A DNA stretch of 64,000 bases, taken from the NCBI RefSeq assembly GCF_018618415.1, contig NZ_JACSMA010000003.1:1-64000 (forward strand). Reading direction: 5' to 3'. Below the pieces are notes generated by a model. The model did no database searches. It worked only from the letters and a program-made list of their open reading frames with translations, and was not told the origin of the DNA. Position 1 is the first letter of the stretch. Each line of letters begins with the position of its first letter. Source of the stretch: Exiguobacterium sp. s146. Lineage in GTDB: Bacteria; Bacillota; Bacilli; Exiguobacteriales; Exiguobacteriaceae. Made by a program: the position numbers and the translations under genes. Positions 36,449 to 44,775 of this stretch are shown in pieces.

Positions 36449-37240
36449 TCAACGCTCGAACACTTGCAGCCAGCTATGGCAGAAGCGGCGCGGCGTCGAT
36501 AGGACGACAAGTCTGTCGCCCGGCTCGTCCAATAAGACGACTTTCAATAATTCGGTCTCGGCACATACTTCCGAAGAGAACACTTCACAATCGCGCTCAA
36601 ACAGTTGAAACGATGTCATCGAGGTGATGGCGGTCGTCACACCGATTTGATCGACGATGACCAAATCACGGTCACCCCCGTATGGAATCTTCCAACGCGC
36701 GCCCGCTTCGACGTCCTCGACCATGAACTGTTGATTCCGTTCATCGTACAAGGTCACGAGGCCAGGTGCCGTGAATCGTTCGAAATCATAGGTCGGTTGA
36801 TACGCGAGTTCGATAATACGTCCGAACTCCGGGATTTCCTCGTAACGGCTATACCGAAACGTGTGATCGTTCAAATTCAAGGCGACGAGATCTGATTCAG
36901 CCGAGTACAAATACAAATCGTCTCCTGACCAATAGTGCAGGTTACTGAACCAATCGTCATGGAACGTCCGTGGAATCTGGTGACGTTCCATCGTCCCGTT
37001 TGTCAAATCCATGACTCCGTATGTCTGTAACTCTCGAAATAGCGCGACGGCTCTTCTACCATGTGGTTCAATATATAGTGCGCAAGGTGCCCATTTCCAC
37101 TCGAGTTCCCATCGGATTTGGAACGTCTCGTCAAAAAACAGAAACCCGGTTTGCGCCAAATACAACATCCATCCTCCACCAACACGCTCTAACCACTCAA
37201 CCGTCTGATGAAATTGATAGTCTGCTACTTGTTTGTACAT
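36449..37240 (-). CDS. Hypothetical protein, possibly beta-propeller-like
   Basis: 263 residues, rich in aromatic residues, no signal peptide or membrane helix. Repeated strand-turn units such as WMLYLAQTGFLFFDE, GDDLYLYSAESDLVALNL and PGLVTLYDERNQQFMVEDV suggest beta-propeller blades. Not assigned to a family. TAGGAAGTGATC precedes the ATG. A perfect inverted repeat lies 53 bp upstream, in the region shared with yycC. Confidence 0.65.
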   Translation of the reverse strand: MYKQVADYQFHQTVEWLERVGGGWMLYLAQTGFLFFDETFQIRWELEWKWAPCALYIEPHGRRAVALFRELQTYGVMDLTNGTMERHQIPRTFHDDWFSNLHYWSGDDLYLYSAESDLVALNLNDHTFRYSRYEEIPEFGRIIELAYQPTYDFERFTAPGLVTLYDERNQQFMVEDVEAGARWKIPYGGDRDLVIVDQIGVTTAITSMTSFQLFERDCEVFSSEVCAETELLKVVLLDEPGDRLVVLSTPRRFCHSWLQVFER

Positions 37241-37292
37241 TTGATCACTTCCTAGTTTCAGCTTAGCAACGCCTGACGCTTTTTTCGATTTT

Positions 37293-37315
37293 GAATGTGT
37301 TCACCGAACACATTC
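37293..37315. promoter_or_regulatory. Perfect inverted repeat between divergent genes
   Basis: Arms GAATGTGTTC (37293-37302) and its exact complement (37306-37315) are separated by 3 nt. No T tract follows on either side. It lies between the hypothetical gene at 36449 and yycC. An operator is the likeliest reading; it is not a LexA box, whose half-sites are oriented GAAC-N4-GTTC. Confidence 0.45.
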
Positions 37316-37380
37316 TCCAACCGTCCGCTTTTCCTGTATACTGGCAGTAGCATACCCGTAATTGGAAAGGAGGAACCTTC

Positions 37381-37545
37381 ATGCGCCCACTTCAACTCTC
37401 TCCCGAGACGGCGGTCGAGCTTGCCAAAAAGCTAAACGTCCCGCTCGAGGAACTCATGCATATGCCTAAACACATCATCGTCAAGAAGATGATGGAGCTC
37501 GAGGCAGCCAAAACTGAAACGAACGATGAAAAGGAGACGGAATGA
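37381..37545 (+). CDS. yycC: YycC-like small protein
   Basis: 54 residues starting MRPLQLSPETAVELAKKLNV and continuing PLEELMHMPKHIIVKKM. This is a close match in pattern to the YycC family of Bacillales, which has about 50 residues and no known function. The ribosome binding site AAAGGAGGAACC is excellent. The stop codon lies in the loop of a terminator. Confidence 0.8.
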   Translation: MRPLQLSPETAVELAKKLNVPLEELMHMPKHIIVKKMMELEAAKTETNDEKETE

Positions 37546-37558
37546 CGTCTCCTTTTTT
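37531..37558 (+). terminator. Terminator overlapping the yycC stop codon
   Basis: Arms AAGGAGACG/CGTCTCCTT enclose the TGA stop; T6 follows. Confidence 0.8.
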
Positions 37559-37563
37559 CGTGC

Positions 37564-39558
37564 TTACTGTTGTTTCGTTTTCCGTTTTTTCGCGACATAC
37601 CAGAGACCGACGATGGCCAAGGCAGCTCCACCGGCGACCGCATATTTGCTGTAGTCCGGACGGCGCTCTGTCACGACAAGGGTCGATAGCGGCGCGACCG
37701 TGACATGCCGCTCTTCAAGCAGACGTGGTGCCGTCAAATTGACGGTATGGTCTTCGACGTGGACCTCGAACTTGCCAGCCGGGAGTTTCACCTCGACCGC
37801 TTCCTCGAGTCCGTTATGGTAGACCCGATGTCGTTCGACGTACCCCTCGACGTGGCGACTGAGTTCGAAGGCGATGACCCCTTCCTCTTCATCGAAGAAG
37901 CGCAGATGTTTGCGAATCTGTTCCGTGTTCTCGAGACGGAACAACGGATATTGTTTGCGGAGACTGATTAAGCCCTTCACGTATTCGACGCTCGGCGTCT
38001 CTTGCTCGGCTCGCGTCCAATCGAGACGGTTGACGACCTCGCCCGAGTTGAAACTGTTCTCGTCCCCGTCTTTCGTGCGGAAGAACTCTTGACCGCTATG
38101 CAGGAACGGGATGCCTTGACCGAGCAACACGATCGACGTCGCGAGGCGATGCCGACGGCGGCGTGTCGTCTCATCATCGTCTGGATTCGTGACGGCCAGT
38201 TTGTCCCACAGCGTCAAGTTGTCATGACACTCGACATAGTTGACGACTTGGTTCGGCTCATCGGCAAAACTTTGGCTCGTGACCGCACCGGCAATACCGC
38301 GTTTCACGTCCGCCGTCATATCCGTGTTGCCACTGATCCAACCCGGCAAATCGTCGATGAACACATCCCCACGCACGCCGTCGCGAATCGCATCGTTGAA
38401 CTGGGCGATGCGCGGCATCTTATGGGCGTTATGTTGGTTCGCTTTTTTACGGACCGACAGCGGTGTGTCGAGATCCCAGCCTTCGCCGGTCACGAGAATC
38501 GATGGGTCGATGCGATCGAGCGCCTTGCGGACCTGATTCATCGTCTTGACATCATGGAGTCCCATCAAATCGAAGCGGAAGCCATCAATCATGAACTCTT
38601 TCGCCCAATACGACACACATTCGACGATCAATTTGCGCATCATTGCGCGCTCGGATGCTGTATCGTTTCCGCATGCCGAACCGTCGGCGAGCGTGCCGTC
38701 CTCGTTCAACCGGTAATAGTAGTCCGGCACGAACTGTCCGAGCGGTGTCGTCAACGCATCGTACGTATGGTTGAACACGACGTCCATGATGACACGGATG
38801 CCACGATCGTGCAGTGCTTGAATCATCGCTTTCAACTCGATGATGCGAGCGGCCGGGTCATCCGCTGACGAGGCGTATGAGCCCTCGACGGCAAAATAGT
38901 GGACCGGGTCATAACCCCAGTTATAGTTCGCCTCGCTCTCACGCGACTCGTTCACTGAACCGTAATCGAAGAATGGCATGAGTTGGAGATGCGTGATACC
39001 GAGACCGGTAATATAGTCGAGACCTGTCGGATAACCCGTCGGTGTCTTCGTGCCGACCTCGGTCATCCCGAGGAATTTCCCACGATGCATGACGCCGCTG
39101 TCCGGATGACTCGTCAAATCACGGACGTGCGCCTCATAAATGACCGCTTCTTGTGACGAGTGGAAGAGCGGACGTTCTTTGATCCAATGGTCCGGGTTGA
39201 GCGTGGATGGGTCGAGCAGACACCCGCGCTTCCCATTGACCCCGACGACTTTGGCATACGGGTCGAGCGATTCGACACGTTTGCCGGCGACGACCGCCTC
39301 GAACACATAAAACTGACCTTCGAACAAGGCACGATCGAGTTCGATGACCCACGTCCCTTTCTCGGCCCGCTCTAGCGGCAACCGTTCGAACTTCCGCGCT
39401 CGCGGCGTCCGGTATAGTTTCACCGTCATCTCTTCGGCGACCGGCGACCAGACCCGCAACCGGATCAGGTCACTTTTAAACGTCACCCCGAGGTCTTTGC
39501 CGTGATATGCCATATGGTCTAAATCTACATTTGTCTGTTGATCGATAGTATGTTCCAT
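37564..39558 (-). CDS. Type I pullulanase with C-terminal membrane anchor
   Basis: Debranching enzyme cleaving alpha-1,6 links in pullulan, glycogen or amylopectin. An N-terminal CBM48-like domain (LIRLRVWSPVAEEMTVKLY) precedes the GH13 barrel with the type I signature YNWGYDP, nucleophile region GFRFDLMGLHD, acid region LVTGEGWD and VECHDNLTLWDK. Odd feature: there is no signal peptide, but the last 25 residues form a membrane helix (YAVAGGAALAIVGLWYVAKKRK) followed by basic residues. The enzyme is therefore predicted to be tail-anchored with the catalytic part inside. ATG at 39558 after AAGGAGTG; 664 residues. Confidence 0.88.
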   Translation of the reverse strand: MEHTIDQQTNVDLDHMAYHGKDLGVTFKSDLIRLRVWSPVAEEMTVKLYRTPRARKFERLPLERAEKGTWVIELDRALFEGQFYVFEAVVAGKRVESLDPYAKVVGVNGKRGCLLDPSTLNPDHWIKERPLFHSSQEAVIYEAHVRDLTSHPDSGVMHRGKFLGMTEVGTKTPTGYPTGLDYITGLGITHLQLMPFFDYGSVNESRESEANYNWGYDPVHYFAVEGSYASSADDPAARIIELKAMIQALHDRGIRVIMDVVFNHTYDALTTPLGQFVPDYYYRLNEDGTLADGSACGNDTASERAMMRKLIVECVSYWAKEFMIDGFRFDLMGLHDVKTMNQVRKALDRIDPSILVTGEGWDLDTPLSVRKKANQHNAHKMPRIAQFNDAIRDGVRGDVFIDDLPGWISGNTDMTADVKRGIAGAVTSQSFADEPNQVVNYVECHDNLTLWDKLAVTNPDDDETTRRRRHRLATSIVLLGQGIPFLHSGQEFFRTKDGDENSFNSGEVVNRLDWTRAEQETPSVEYVKGLISLRKQYPLFRLENTEQIRKHLRFFDEEEGVIAFELSRHVEGYVERHRVYHNGLEEAVEVKLPAGKFEVHVEDHTVNLTAPRLLEERHVTVAPLSTLVVTERRPDYSKYAVAGGAALAIVGLWYVAKKRKTKQQ

Positions 39559-39628
39559 CTCTTTCACTCCTTCACTACTTCAAATCTGCTATCATTATAA
39601 CAAAACCCTTGTAAAGGATGGATGAAAC

Positions 39629-40120
39629 ATGGCAAAAGACAATTCTTTTGATATTGTGTCAGAAATGAACCTCGAAGAAGTGAAGAACGCGATTCAAATC
39701 GCTGAGAAGGAAATTTTGAACCGTTACGACTTTAAAGGATCGAAGAGTGAGATGTCACTCGAGAACGGCGATCTCGTCCTCGTCTCAGATGACGACTATA
39801 AGCTCGAGCAATTGAAAGACGTCATGATCACGAAGTTGATTAAACGTGGCGTCCCTACGAAAAACTTAGATTATCAAAAAGTCGAACGTGCCCTCGGGGG
39901 GACGGTCCGTCAACGCGTCAAATTAAAGAGCGGCATCGATAAGGACGATGCGAAAAAAATTAACAACGCCATCAAAGAATCAAAACTAAAAGTGAAGTCG
40001 CAAATTCAAGACGATCAAATCCGTGTCACGGCCAAGTCGCGTGATGACCTTCAAGCCGTCATGCAACTCGTCCGTGAGCTCGAATTGTCCGTCGACGCCC
40101 AATTCACGAACTACCGATGA
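39629..40120 (+). CDS. yajQ: YajQ-family nucleotide-binding protein
   Basis: 163 residues with the family start [35 protein letters not shown] and [26 protein letters not shown]. Members bind nucleotides and some bind c-di-GMP (established for Xanthomonas XC_3703). AAAGGATGG precedes the ATG. It overlaps the next gene by 4 bp. Confidence 0.93.
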   Translation: MAKDNSFDIVSEMNLEEVKNAIQIAEKEILNRYDFKGSKSEMSLENGDLVLVSDDDYKLEQLKDVMITKLIKRGVPTKNLDYQKVERALGGTVRQRVKLKSGIDKDDAKKINNAIKESKLKVKSQIQDDQIRVTAKSRDDLQAVMQLVRELELSVDAQFTNYR

Positions 40121-40695
40121 AACTCGCCATCATCAGTGACCCGCATGGTTCGTTTGATGATTTGAAAGCCGTGCTCGAGTCGGTCCGTCGCGAGACGGAG
40201 CACATCCTTTGCCTCGGCGATTTGTACGAGTGCCACATCGGGAAGAAACGGCGCAACGAACGCTTTCATGAAGTGTCCGATGTCGTGACGTTCGATTCGG
40301 ACTATGAGGCGCTTCTCACCTTCCCGAGTCTGCGCGGCAATCAAGAGGAACGGATTGACGAGGTGCTCGTCGTGTCGCACCCGGTCAAGACACGCATCGC
40401 CTTATTACCGGAGCAGACGACGCTTGACGAGGCGTTGTTCTTGCACGGGCACCAAGTGAAATGGAGTCCGGACTGGGAACCAATCGTCGAGAAAGGCAAG
40501 TATCCGCTTGTCTTTATCGGACATAGCCATATCCCTGGGATTTATCGGAAAGGCCGCTCGATTCCTTGGGAAATCGGACAGCCGTTCGTCCTGAAGAAAA
40601 AACGCTACATCATCAACGTCGGCGCCGTCATCTTCGACCGGGAGTGGTGTTTATACGACACGAAAGCCCGGACCGTCACACGCATGAAAGCATAA
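40117..40695 (+). CDS. Metallophosphoesterase (calcineurin-like)
   Basis: 192 residues. Dimetal-site motifs: [28 protein letters not shown] (the GN(H/Q)-type motif with Gln), FLHGHQ and FIGHSHIPG. It is similar to YfcE/MJ0936-type phosphodiesterases, but the canonical GNHD/E is GNQEE here. Translational coupling to yajQ (ATGA) suggests linked function. Cleavage of a cyclic or linear dinucleotide is possible but not shown. Confidence 0.85.
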   Translation: MKLAIISDPHGSFDDLKAVLESVRRETEHILCLGDLYECHIGKKRRNERFHEVSDVVTFDSDYEALLTFPSLRGNQEERIDEVLVVSHPVKTRIALLPEQTTLDEALFLHGHQVKWSPDWEPIVEKGKYPLVFIGHSHIPGIYRKGRSIPWEIGQPFVLKKKRYIINVGAVIFDREWCLYDTKARTVTRMKA

Positions 40696-40696
40696 G

Positions 40697-40726
40697 AAAA
40701 GGGACCCCTCAAACGGGTCCCTTTTG
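40697..40726 (+). terminator. Terminator between the phosphoesterase gene and argS
   Basis: Arms AAAGGGACCC/GGGTCCCTTT with a 6-7 nt loop. A-rich and T-rich flanks allow use by both converging genes. Confidence 0.8.
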
Positions 40727-40732
40727 TCGTCC

Positions 40733-42415
40733 TTACATTTCTTCTGGAGCTTGCACACCGATCAATCGGAGTCCTTCCGTCAACACGATCGTCACCGCTT
40801 TGACGAGGGCGAGACGTGATTGTTTGCCTGCATCTTCTTCAAGGACACGGACATGACCGTAGTACTTGTTGAACGCTTGCGCCAAATCGAGCACGTAACG
40901 GCTGATGATTGACGGTTCGCGGCGTTCATGGGCACGTGTGATGACGTGCGGGAAGGCGTTGAGCATCGTCACGACGCCCCACGTGTGGTCGTCGTTCGCA
41001 CCAGCGAACGTCGAGCCGTCGTAGTTGCCTTTACGAAGGAGCGAGTTCGCGCGCGCGTTCGTGTACTGCACATACGGGCCGGTCTCACCTTCGAATTTGA
41101 GCATGCTGTCGAGGTCGAACTCGATGTTGTTGATGCGTTCGTTCTTCAAATCGTGGAAGATGACCGCGCCGACACCGACCATGCGAGCCACGTCTTCCGC
41201 GTTCGCAAGTTCCGGGTTCTTCTGAGCGATGTTCGCCTGTGCTTTCTCGATTGCTTCTTTGAGCACTTCCTCGAGCAGGACGATGCGACCTTTACGTGTC
41301 GACATCTTCTTCCCTTCTTGCAAAATCAAGCCGAACGGCACGTGATGCATGCCGTCGACGAAGTCGTAGCCGAGCTTGCGCAAGACGGAGAACAGTTGTT
41401 TGAAGTGAAGTGCCTGTTCGCCACCGACGACGTAGTTGGCTTGGACGAAATTGTACGTCTCATGACGATAGACGGCAGCTGCCAAGTCGCGTGTCGCATA
41501 AAGCGTCGCGCCGTCTTTCTTTTTAATCAAGCATGGCGGCAAGTTCTCATCTTCGAGCGAGACGACCATCGCGCCTTCACTTTCGACGAGAAGGTTCTTC
41601 TCTTCGAGCATGGCGACGACACGGTCCATCTTGTCGTTATAGAACGCTTCTCCGTTAAAGCTGTCGAATTCGACACCGAGCAGGTCATATACTTTTTGGA
41701 ACTCTTTGAGCGACTCGTCGCGGAACCACGTCCAAAGCTCAGTCGCTTCCTCGTTGCCGTCTTCAAGTTTCTTGAACCACGCCCGGCCCTCGTCTTCAAG
41801 TTCCGGTTGCGTCTTCGCTTCTTCGTGGAAATGGACGTAGAGCTTCAAAAGCTCGGCAATCGGATGGGCCCGGACCGCTTCCTCGTCGCCCCATTTTTTA
41901 TAGGCGACCATCAGTTTACCGAACTGTGTGCCCCAATCTCCGAGGTGGTTGATGCCGACGACGTCATAGCCGTTTTTACGGGCGATTTGGTTGATGGCAT
42001 TCCCGATTACCGTCGAACGAAGGTGACCCATCGAGAACGGTTTGGCGATGTTCGGTGACGAGAAATCGGTCACGATCGTCTCGTTGCGCGTCGCATGCGT
42101 CGCATAGTCCGCTTGTTCATCGAGCACCGTGTTGATGATCTCTTGTGATACGACGTCACGGCTCAAGAAGACATTGACGTATGGGCCGGCCGCCTCGACT
42201 TTCGTGAACAACTCGTCGTTCAAGTCGTTGGCGATATCTGTCGCAATCATGACCGGGGCTTTCCGGTAAGCTTTTGCGAGTTGGAAACATGGGAACGCGA
42301 GATCCCCGTGTGCCTCATGTTTTGGTTTTTCAATCAATGCTTCAATCTGGTCGAGCGTCAACTCGTCCCCGATGACACGGGACAAGGCTTCCGCATATTT
42401 GCGTTCATAACTCAT
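40733..42415 (-). CDS. argS: Arginyl-tRNA synthetase
   Basis: Class I synthetase of 560 residues charging tRNA-Arg. The HIGH-type motif is in SPNIAKPFSMGHLRST, the KMSKS-like motif is KMSTRKG, and the C-terminal DALR anticodon-binding domain ends QAPEEM. TAAGGAGGAATTAG precedes the ATG. Expression is controlled by the T-box leader upstream, so it should rise when tRNA-Arg is uncharged. Confidence 0.97.
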   Translation of the reverse strand: MSYERKYAEALSRVIGDELTLDQIEALIEKPKHEAHGDLAFPCFQLAKAYRKAPVMIATDIANDLNDELFTKVEAAGPYVNVFLSRDVVSQEIINTVLDEQADYATHATRNETIVTDFSSPNIAKPFSMGHLRSTVIGNAINQIARKNGYDVVGINHLGDWGTQFGKLMVAYKKWGDEEAVRAHPIAELLKLYVHFHEEAKTQPELEDEGRAWFKKLEDGNEEATELWTWFRDESLKEFQKVYDLLGVEFDSFNGEAFYNDKMDRVVAMLEEKNLLVESEGAMVVSLEDENLPPCLIKKKDGATLYATRDLAAAVYRHETYNFVQANYVVGGEQALHFKQLFSVLRKLGYDFVDGMHHVPFGLILQEGKKMSTRKGRIVLLEEVLKEAIEKAQANIAQKNPELANAEDVARMVGVGAVIFHDLKNERINNIEFDLDSMLKFEGETGPYVQYTNARANSLLRKGNYDGSTFAGANDDHTWGVVTMLNAFPHVITRAHERREPSIISRYVLDLAQAFNKYYGHVRVLEEDAGKQSRLALVKAVTIVLTEGLRLIGVQAPEEM

Positions 42416-42444
42416 TCTAATTCCTCCTTATTCATTTCTTCATA

Positions 42445-42700
42445 AAAAAAACGCCCTTTGCACAGATGCAAAGAGACGGGATGGCCCGCGGTACCACTCT
42501 TCTTGCCTGCTTGACGCAGACCGCTTTATCGGTGATAACGGGGGTCCCCCGGCTACGCCTACTCAAGTTCGGATAGCATCTCAAAAGTGCGTTTCGCGAT
42601 GTTTGTCAGCCTAGGCTCTCACCAATCCCTAGGTCGCTTTGTTGACGGAACAATCGTTACTCTCTTTTTCATCGACTTTCGTCTATGTGGTTGAAAAGCA
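42445..42700 (-). promoter_or_regulatory. T-box riboswitch of argS
   Basis: Minus-strand leader with the T-box core GTGGTACCGCGGG (about 42486-42498), the apical Stem I element GGTGAGAG within a CCTAGG stem (about 42610-42635), and a terminator (arms around CTTTGCA, 42452-42479; eight A on plus at 42444-42451). In GAAACGCAC I read CGC (42589-42591) as the specifier; it codes for Arg and is decoded by tRNA-Arg(ACG). The UGGU bulge matches an A73 discriminator. Confidence 0.88.
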
Positions 42701-42705
42701 ATTTC

Positions 42706-42734
42706 ATTATAGAGGAAATTTCATATAGACTCAA
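42706..42734 (-). promoter_or_regulatory. Promoter of the argS T-box transcript
   Basis: -35 TTGAGT (42729-42734), 17-bp spacer, -10 TATAAT (42706-42711) on the minus strand. Confidence 0.75.
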
Positions 42735-42835
42735 TGCTAGAATTCCGCCATTATGATGGATAGGCAGGACTCGGGCGTGATTATGCCGAATCTCCTACCA
42801 TACATAATTGAATTTTTCCCACATAGGAGGGAACC

Positions 42836-44515
42836 ATGAACCATTTCCGCAAGATGTCCGTCCTTGGTTGGAGTATTTGGAGTATGCTGTTCGGTTTAAC
42901 GCTCACCTTATTCGCGACAGGCGTGTTGAACATGCCGGCCATCGAGCCGTTACCGTTCATCTTGATCGCGCTGCTCGTCATTATTTTTCAAATGGACTCC
43001 ATCGAACGGAAAGGCGTCTACTTTACCTTTTCGGAAAGTATCGTCTTAATCATTTTCTTATTCTTCGATTTCGAGACGGCGTTGTTCGTCAACCAAATCG
43101 GCCTAATCGTCTTTCAGTTCGTCAACTTGAAACCGCGTGTCGCGTTAAGGCGCTTCCGCTTCACGTATCCGTGGAACGCCATCACGTCGTTTTTGGAAAT
43201 CGCCATCCCAGCCAGTGTGTACTTGGCGCTCGGCGGTGTGACCGGTCTCGGCTTCTATTCCCAAGACTCGTTCTTACCGCTTGCCGGATTGATCGTTGCC
43301 ATCATCTTGAACACGGTCGTCCAAAAGTATCAAGTCGGTTGGTGGTTCCGTGTCGACATCCCGGTCCGCGACTTTTTAAGCATCGCATTTTACACGTATA
43401 TCGTCAGTCTCGTCTTTATTTTGGCGGCCTCACTCTTCCGTGAGACGAACTTGCTCGTCGTCAGCAGTATCGCCGCCGCCCTCACCTTCTTTATTAAACG
43501 GCTCATCATCCAGAAAGGGCGACAAGACGCCTTCAAATCATTGATTGAACAATATGATGAGGCAAAAGAAGCCGTGTCGTTGTCGCAAAGCGAGGCGCAA
43601 GCCATTGAAGTGTTCCTCAGTCAATGTGAACGACTCAACGAGTACGACGAAGGGTTTGTTGAGTTCAAACTGTTCGACCGTAGCCTTTACTTTGATTTAA
43701 AGACGCGCCAGCCGATTGATCGTCACGTCGTCTTCGATATACTCGATGCCACTTACCCGAACGAAGCTTCGGTCGAATATGAGATGCGCTTCGAATGGGA
43801 TGCCCCGCTGTCGAACGAATTCAATGAAGACTATCATAGCTTCATCTCGGTCCGTTCCGAGGAAATCGAAGGGATTCGCACGTGGCTCGTCATGACGGGT
43901 GAGCACGTCTATGGCTATCCGCCCATCATTCAACGCGAGATCGTTAAACTACTCAAATCGTTCAATCGAACGATCAGTCGTTGTCACGAACGCGACCGCC
44001 TCTATACCGAAAGCCGGACGGACAGCTTGACGTTGCTTGCCAATGCGCGGGCTTTTTATGAATACGGGATTCAACAAATTTCGGACGGCTCGATGTATCC
44101 GATTTCCGTCGCGATGCTCGATATCGACTTCTTCAAAAAAATTAACGATACGCACGGTCACCAAGTCGGAGACAGTGTGCTCCAAGAGTTCGGTCGCCGC
44201 ATCCGCCAAGTGCTCCGTACCGATGATTTCGCGGCCCGTTACGGCGGCGAGGAGTTCATCTTGCTGTTAAACCGGTGCGATGTGGAGGCCGCCGTTGAGA
44301 TTGCCGAGCGCATCCGGCAACAAATCGAAAACAAACCGTTCCACGTCGATGGGATTGATATACCCGTCACCGCTTCCATCGGTGTCGATACGATTCAGGC
44401 GTTCGGGGACAAACGTCTGGACGATACAATCCGCAACGCCGACCGAGCGCTCTACGTCGGTGGGAAGTACGCCGGACGCAACCGCGTCGCCCATTACAAT
44501 TTCTTGACGTCCTGA
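42836..44515 (+). CDS. Membrane-bound GGDEF diguanylate cyclase
   Basis: 559 residues. About seven hydrophobic segments fill residues 1-225 and form an unassigned membrane sensor. A linker and weakly conserved middle region (about 240-385) follow, then a GGDEF domain. The catalytic motif is intact as GGEEF (470-474). RTDD at 461-464 matches the RxxD inhibitory site five residues upstream, so product feedback is expected. LDIDFFKKINDTHGHQVGD is the metal and nucleotide-binding loop. TAGGAGGGAACC precedes the ATG. Confidence 0.93.
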   Translation: MNHFRKMSVLGWSIWSMLFGLTLTLFATGVLNMPAIEPLPFILIALLVIIFQMDSIERKGVYFTFSESIVLIIFLFFDFETALFVNQIGLIVFQFVNLKPRVALRRFRFTYPWNAITSFLEIAIPASVYLALGGVTGLGFYSQDSFLPLAGLIVAIILNTVVQKYQVGWWFRVDIPVRDFLSIAFYTYIVSLVFILAASLFRETNLLVVSSIAAALTFFIKRLIIQKGRQDAFKSLIEQYDEAKEAVSLSQSEAQAIEVFLSQCERLNEYDEGFVEFKLFDRSLYFDLKTRQPIDRHVVFDILDATYPNEASVEYEMRFEWDAPLSNEFNEDYHSFISVRSEEIEGIRTWLVMTGEHVYGYPPIIQREIVKLLKSFNRTISRCHERDRLYTESRTDSLTLLANARAFYEYGIQQISDGSMYPISVAMLDIDFFKKINDTHGHQVGDSVLQEFGRRIRQVLRTDDFAARYGGEEFILLLNRCDVEAAVEIAERIRQQIENKPFHVDGIDIPVTASIGVDTIQAFGDKRLDDTIRNADRALYVGGKYAGRNRVAHYNFLTS

Positions 44516-44518
44516 CTC

Positions 44519-44548
44519 GCCCCCGCGTTCATCGCGTGGGGTTTTTTC
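44519..44548 (+). terminator. Terminator after the GGDEF gene
   Basis: GC-rich hairpin (CCCC-GCG against CGCGTGGGG) with T6, 3 nt after the stop. Confidence 0.75.
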
Positions 44549-44550
44549 TA

Positions 44551-44579
44551 TTGACAAACCGCTTCGAAACCTATAGGTT
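44551..44579 (+). promoter_or_regulatory. Promoter of the S-box transcript
   Basis: -35 TTGACA (44551-44556), 17-bp spacer, weaker -10 TAGGTT (44574-44579). It starts transcription about 30 nt before the SAM aptamer. Confidence 0.6.
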
Positions 44580-44614
44580 AGGGAACGTGTCTTATAACTA
44601 TATATCGCGACTTT

Positions 44615-44750
44615 TTATCAAGAGAGACTGAGGGACTGGCCCAGTGACGTCTCGGCAGCGGGTAACCTGTGCCAAATCCAGCGAGCGGTCTGCTCGAAAG
44701 ATGAAAAGGGTATTTCTTGTAGAGAGCCTTTTTCGAAGGCTCTCTTTTTT
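44615..44750 (+). promoter_or_regulatory. SAM-I (S-box) riboswitch
   Basis: The aptamer shows the conserved S-box landmarks in order: TTATCAAGAGAG, GGAGGGACTGGCCC-type GAGGGACTGGCCCAGTGA, CGGCAGC...AACC...TGTGCC and GATGAAAAGGG. The expression platform is a terminator with arms AGAGAGCC/GGCTCTCT and T6 (44720-44750). SAM binding should terminate transcription of the following transporter gene. Confidence 0.93.
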
Positions 44751-44775
44751 ATTTTCATTGAATGAGGTGAATCGA

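Noticed and set aside
38002..38868. 288-codon frame opposite the pullulanase gene
   Set aside because: Mirror of the coding strand; no family resemblance and no ribosome binding site.
40928..42058. 376-codon open frame on the plus strand opposite argS
   Set aside because: Antisense shadow of a strongly coding gene with high GC third positions; no ribosome binding site and low-complexity Phe/Val/Asp content.
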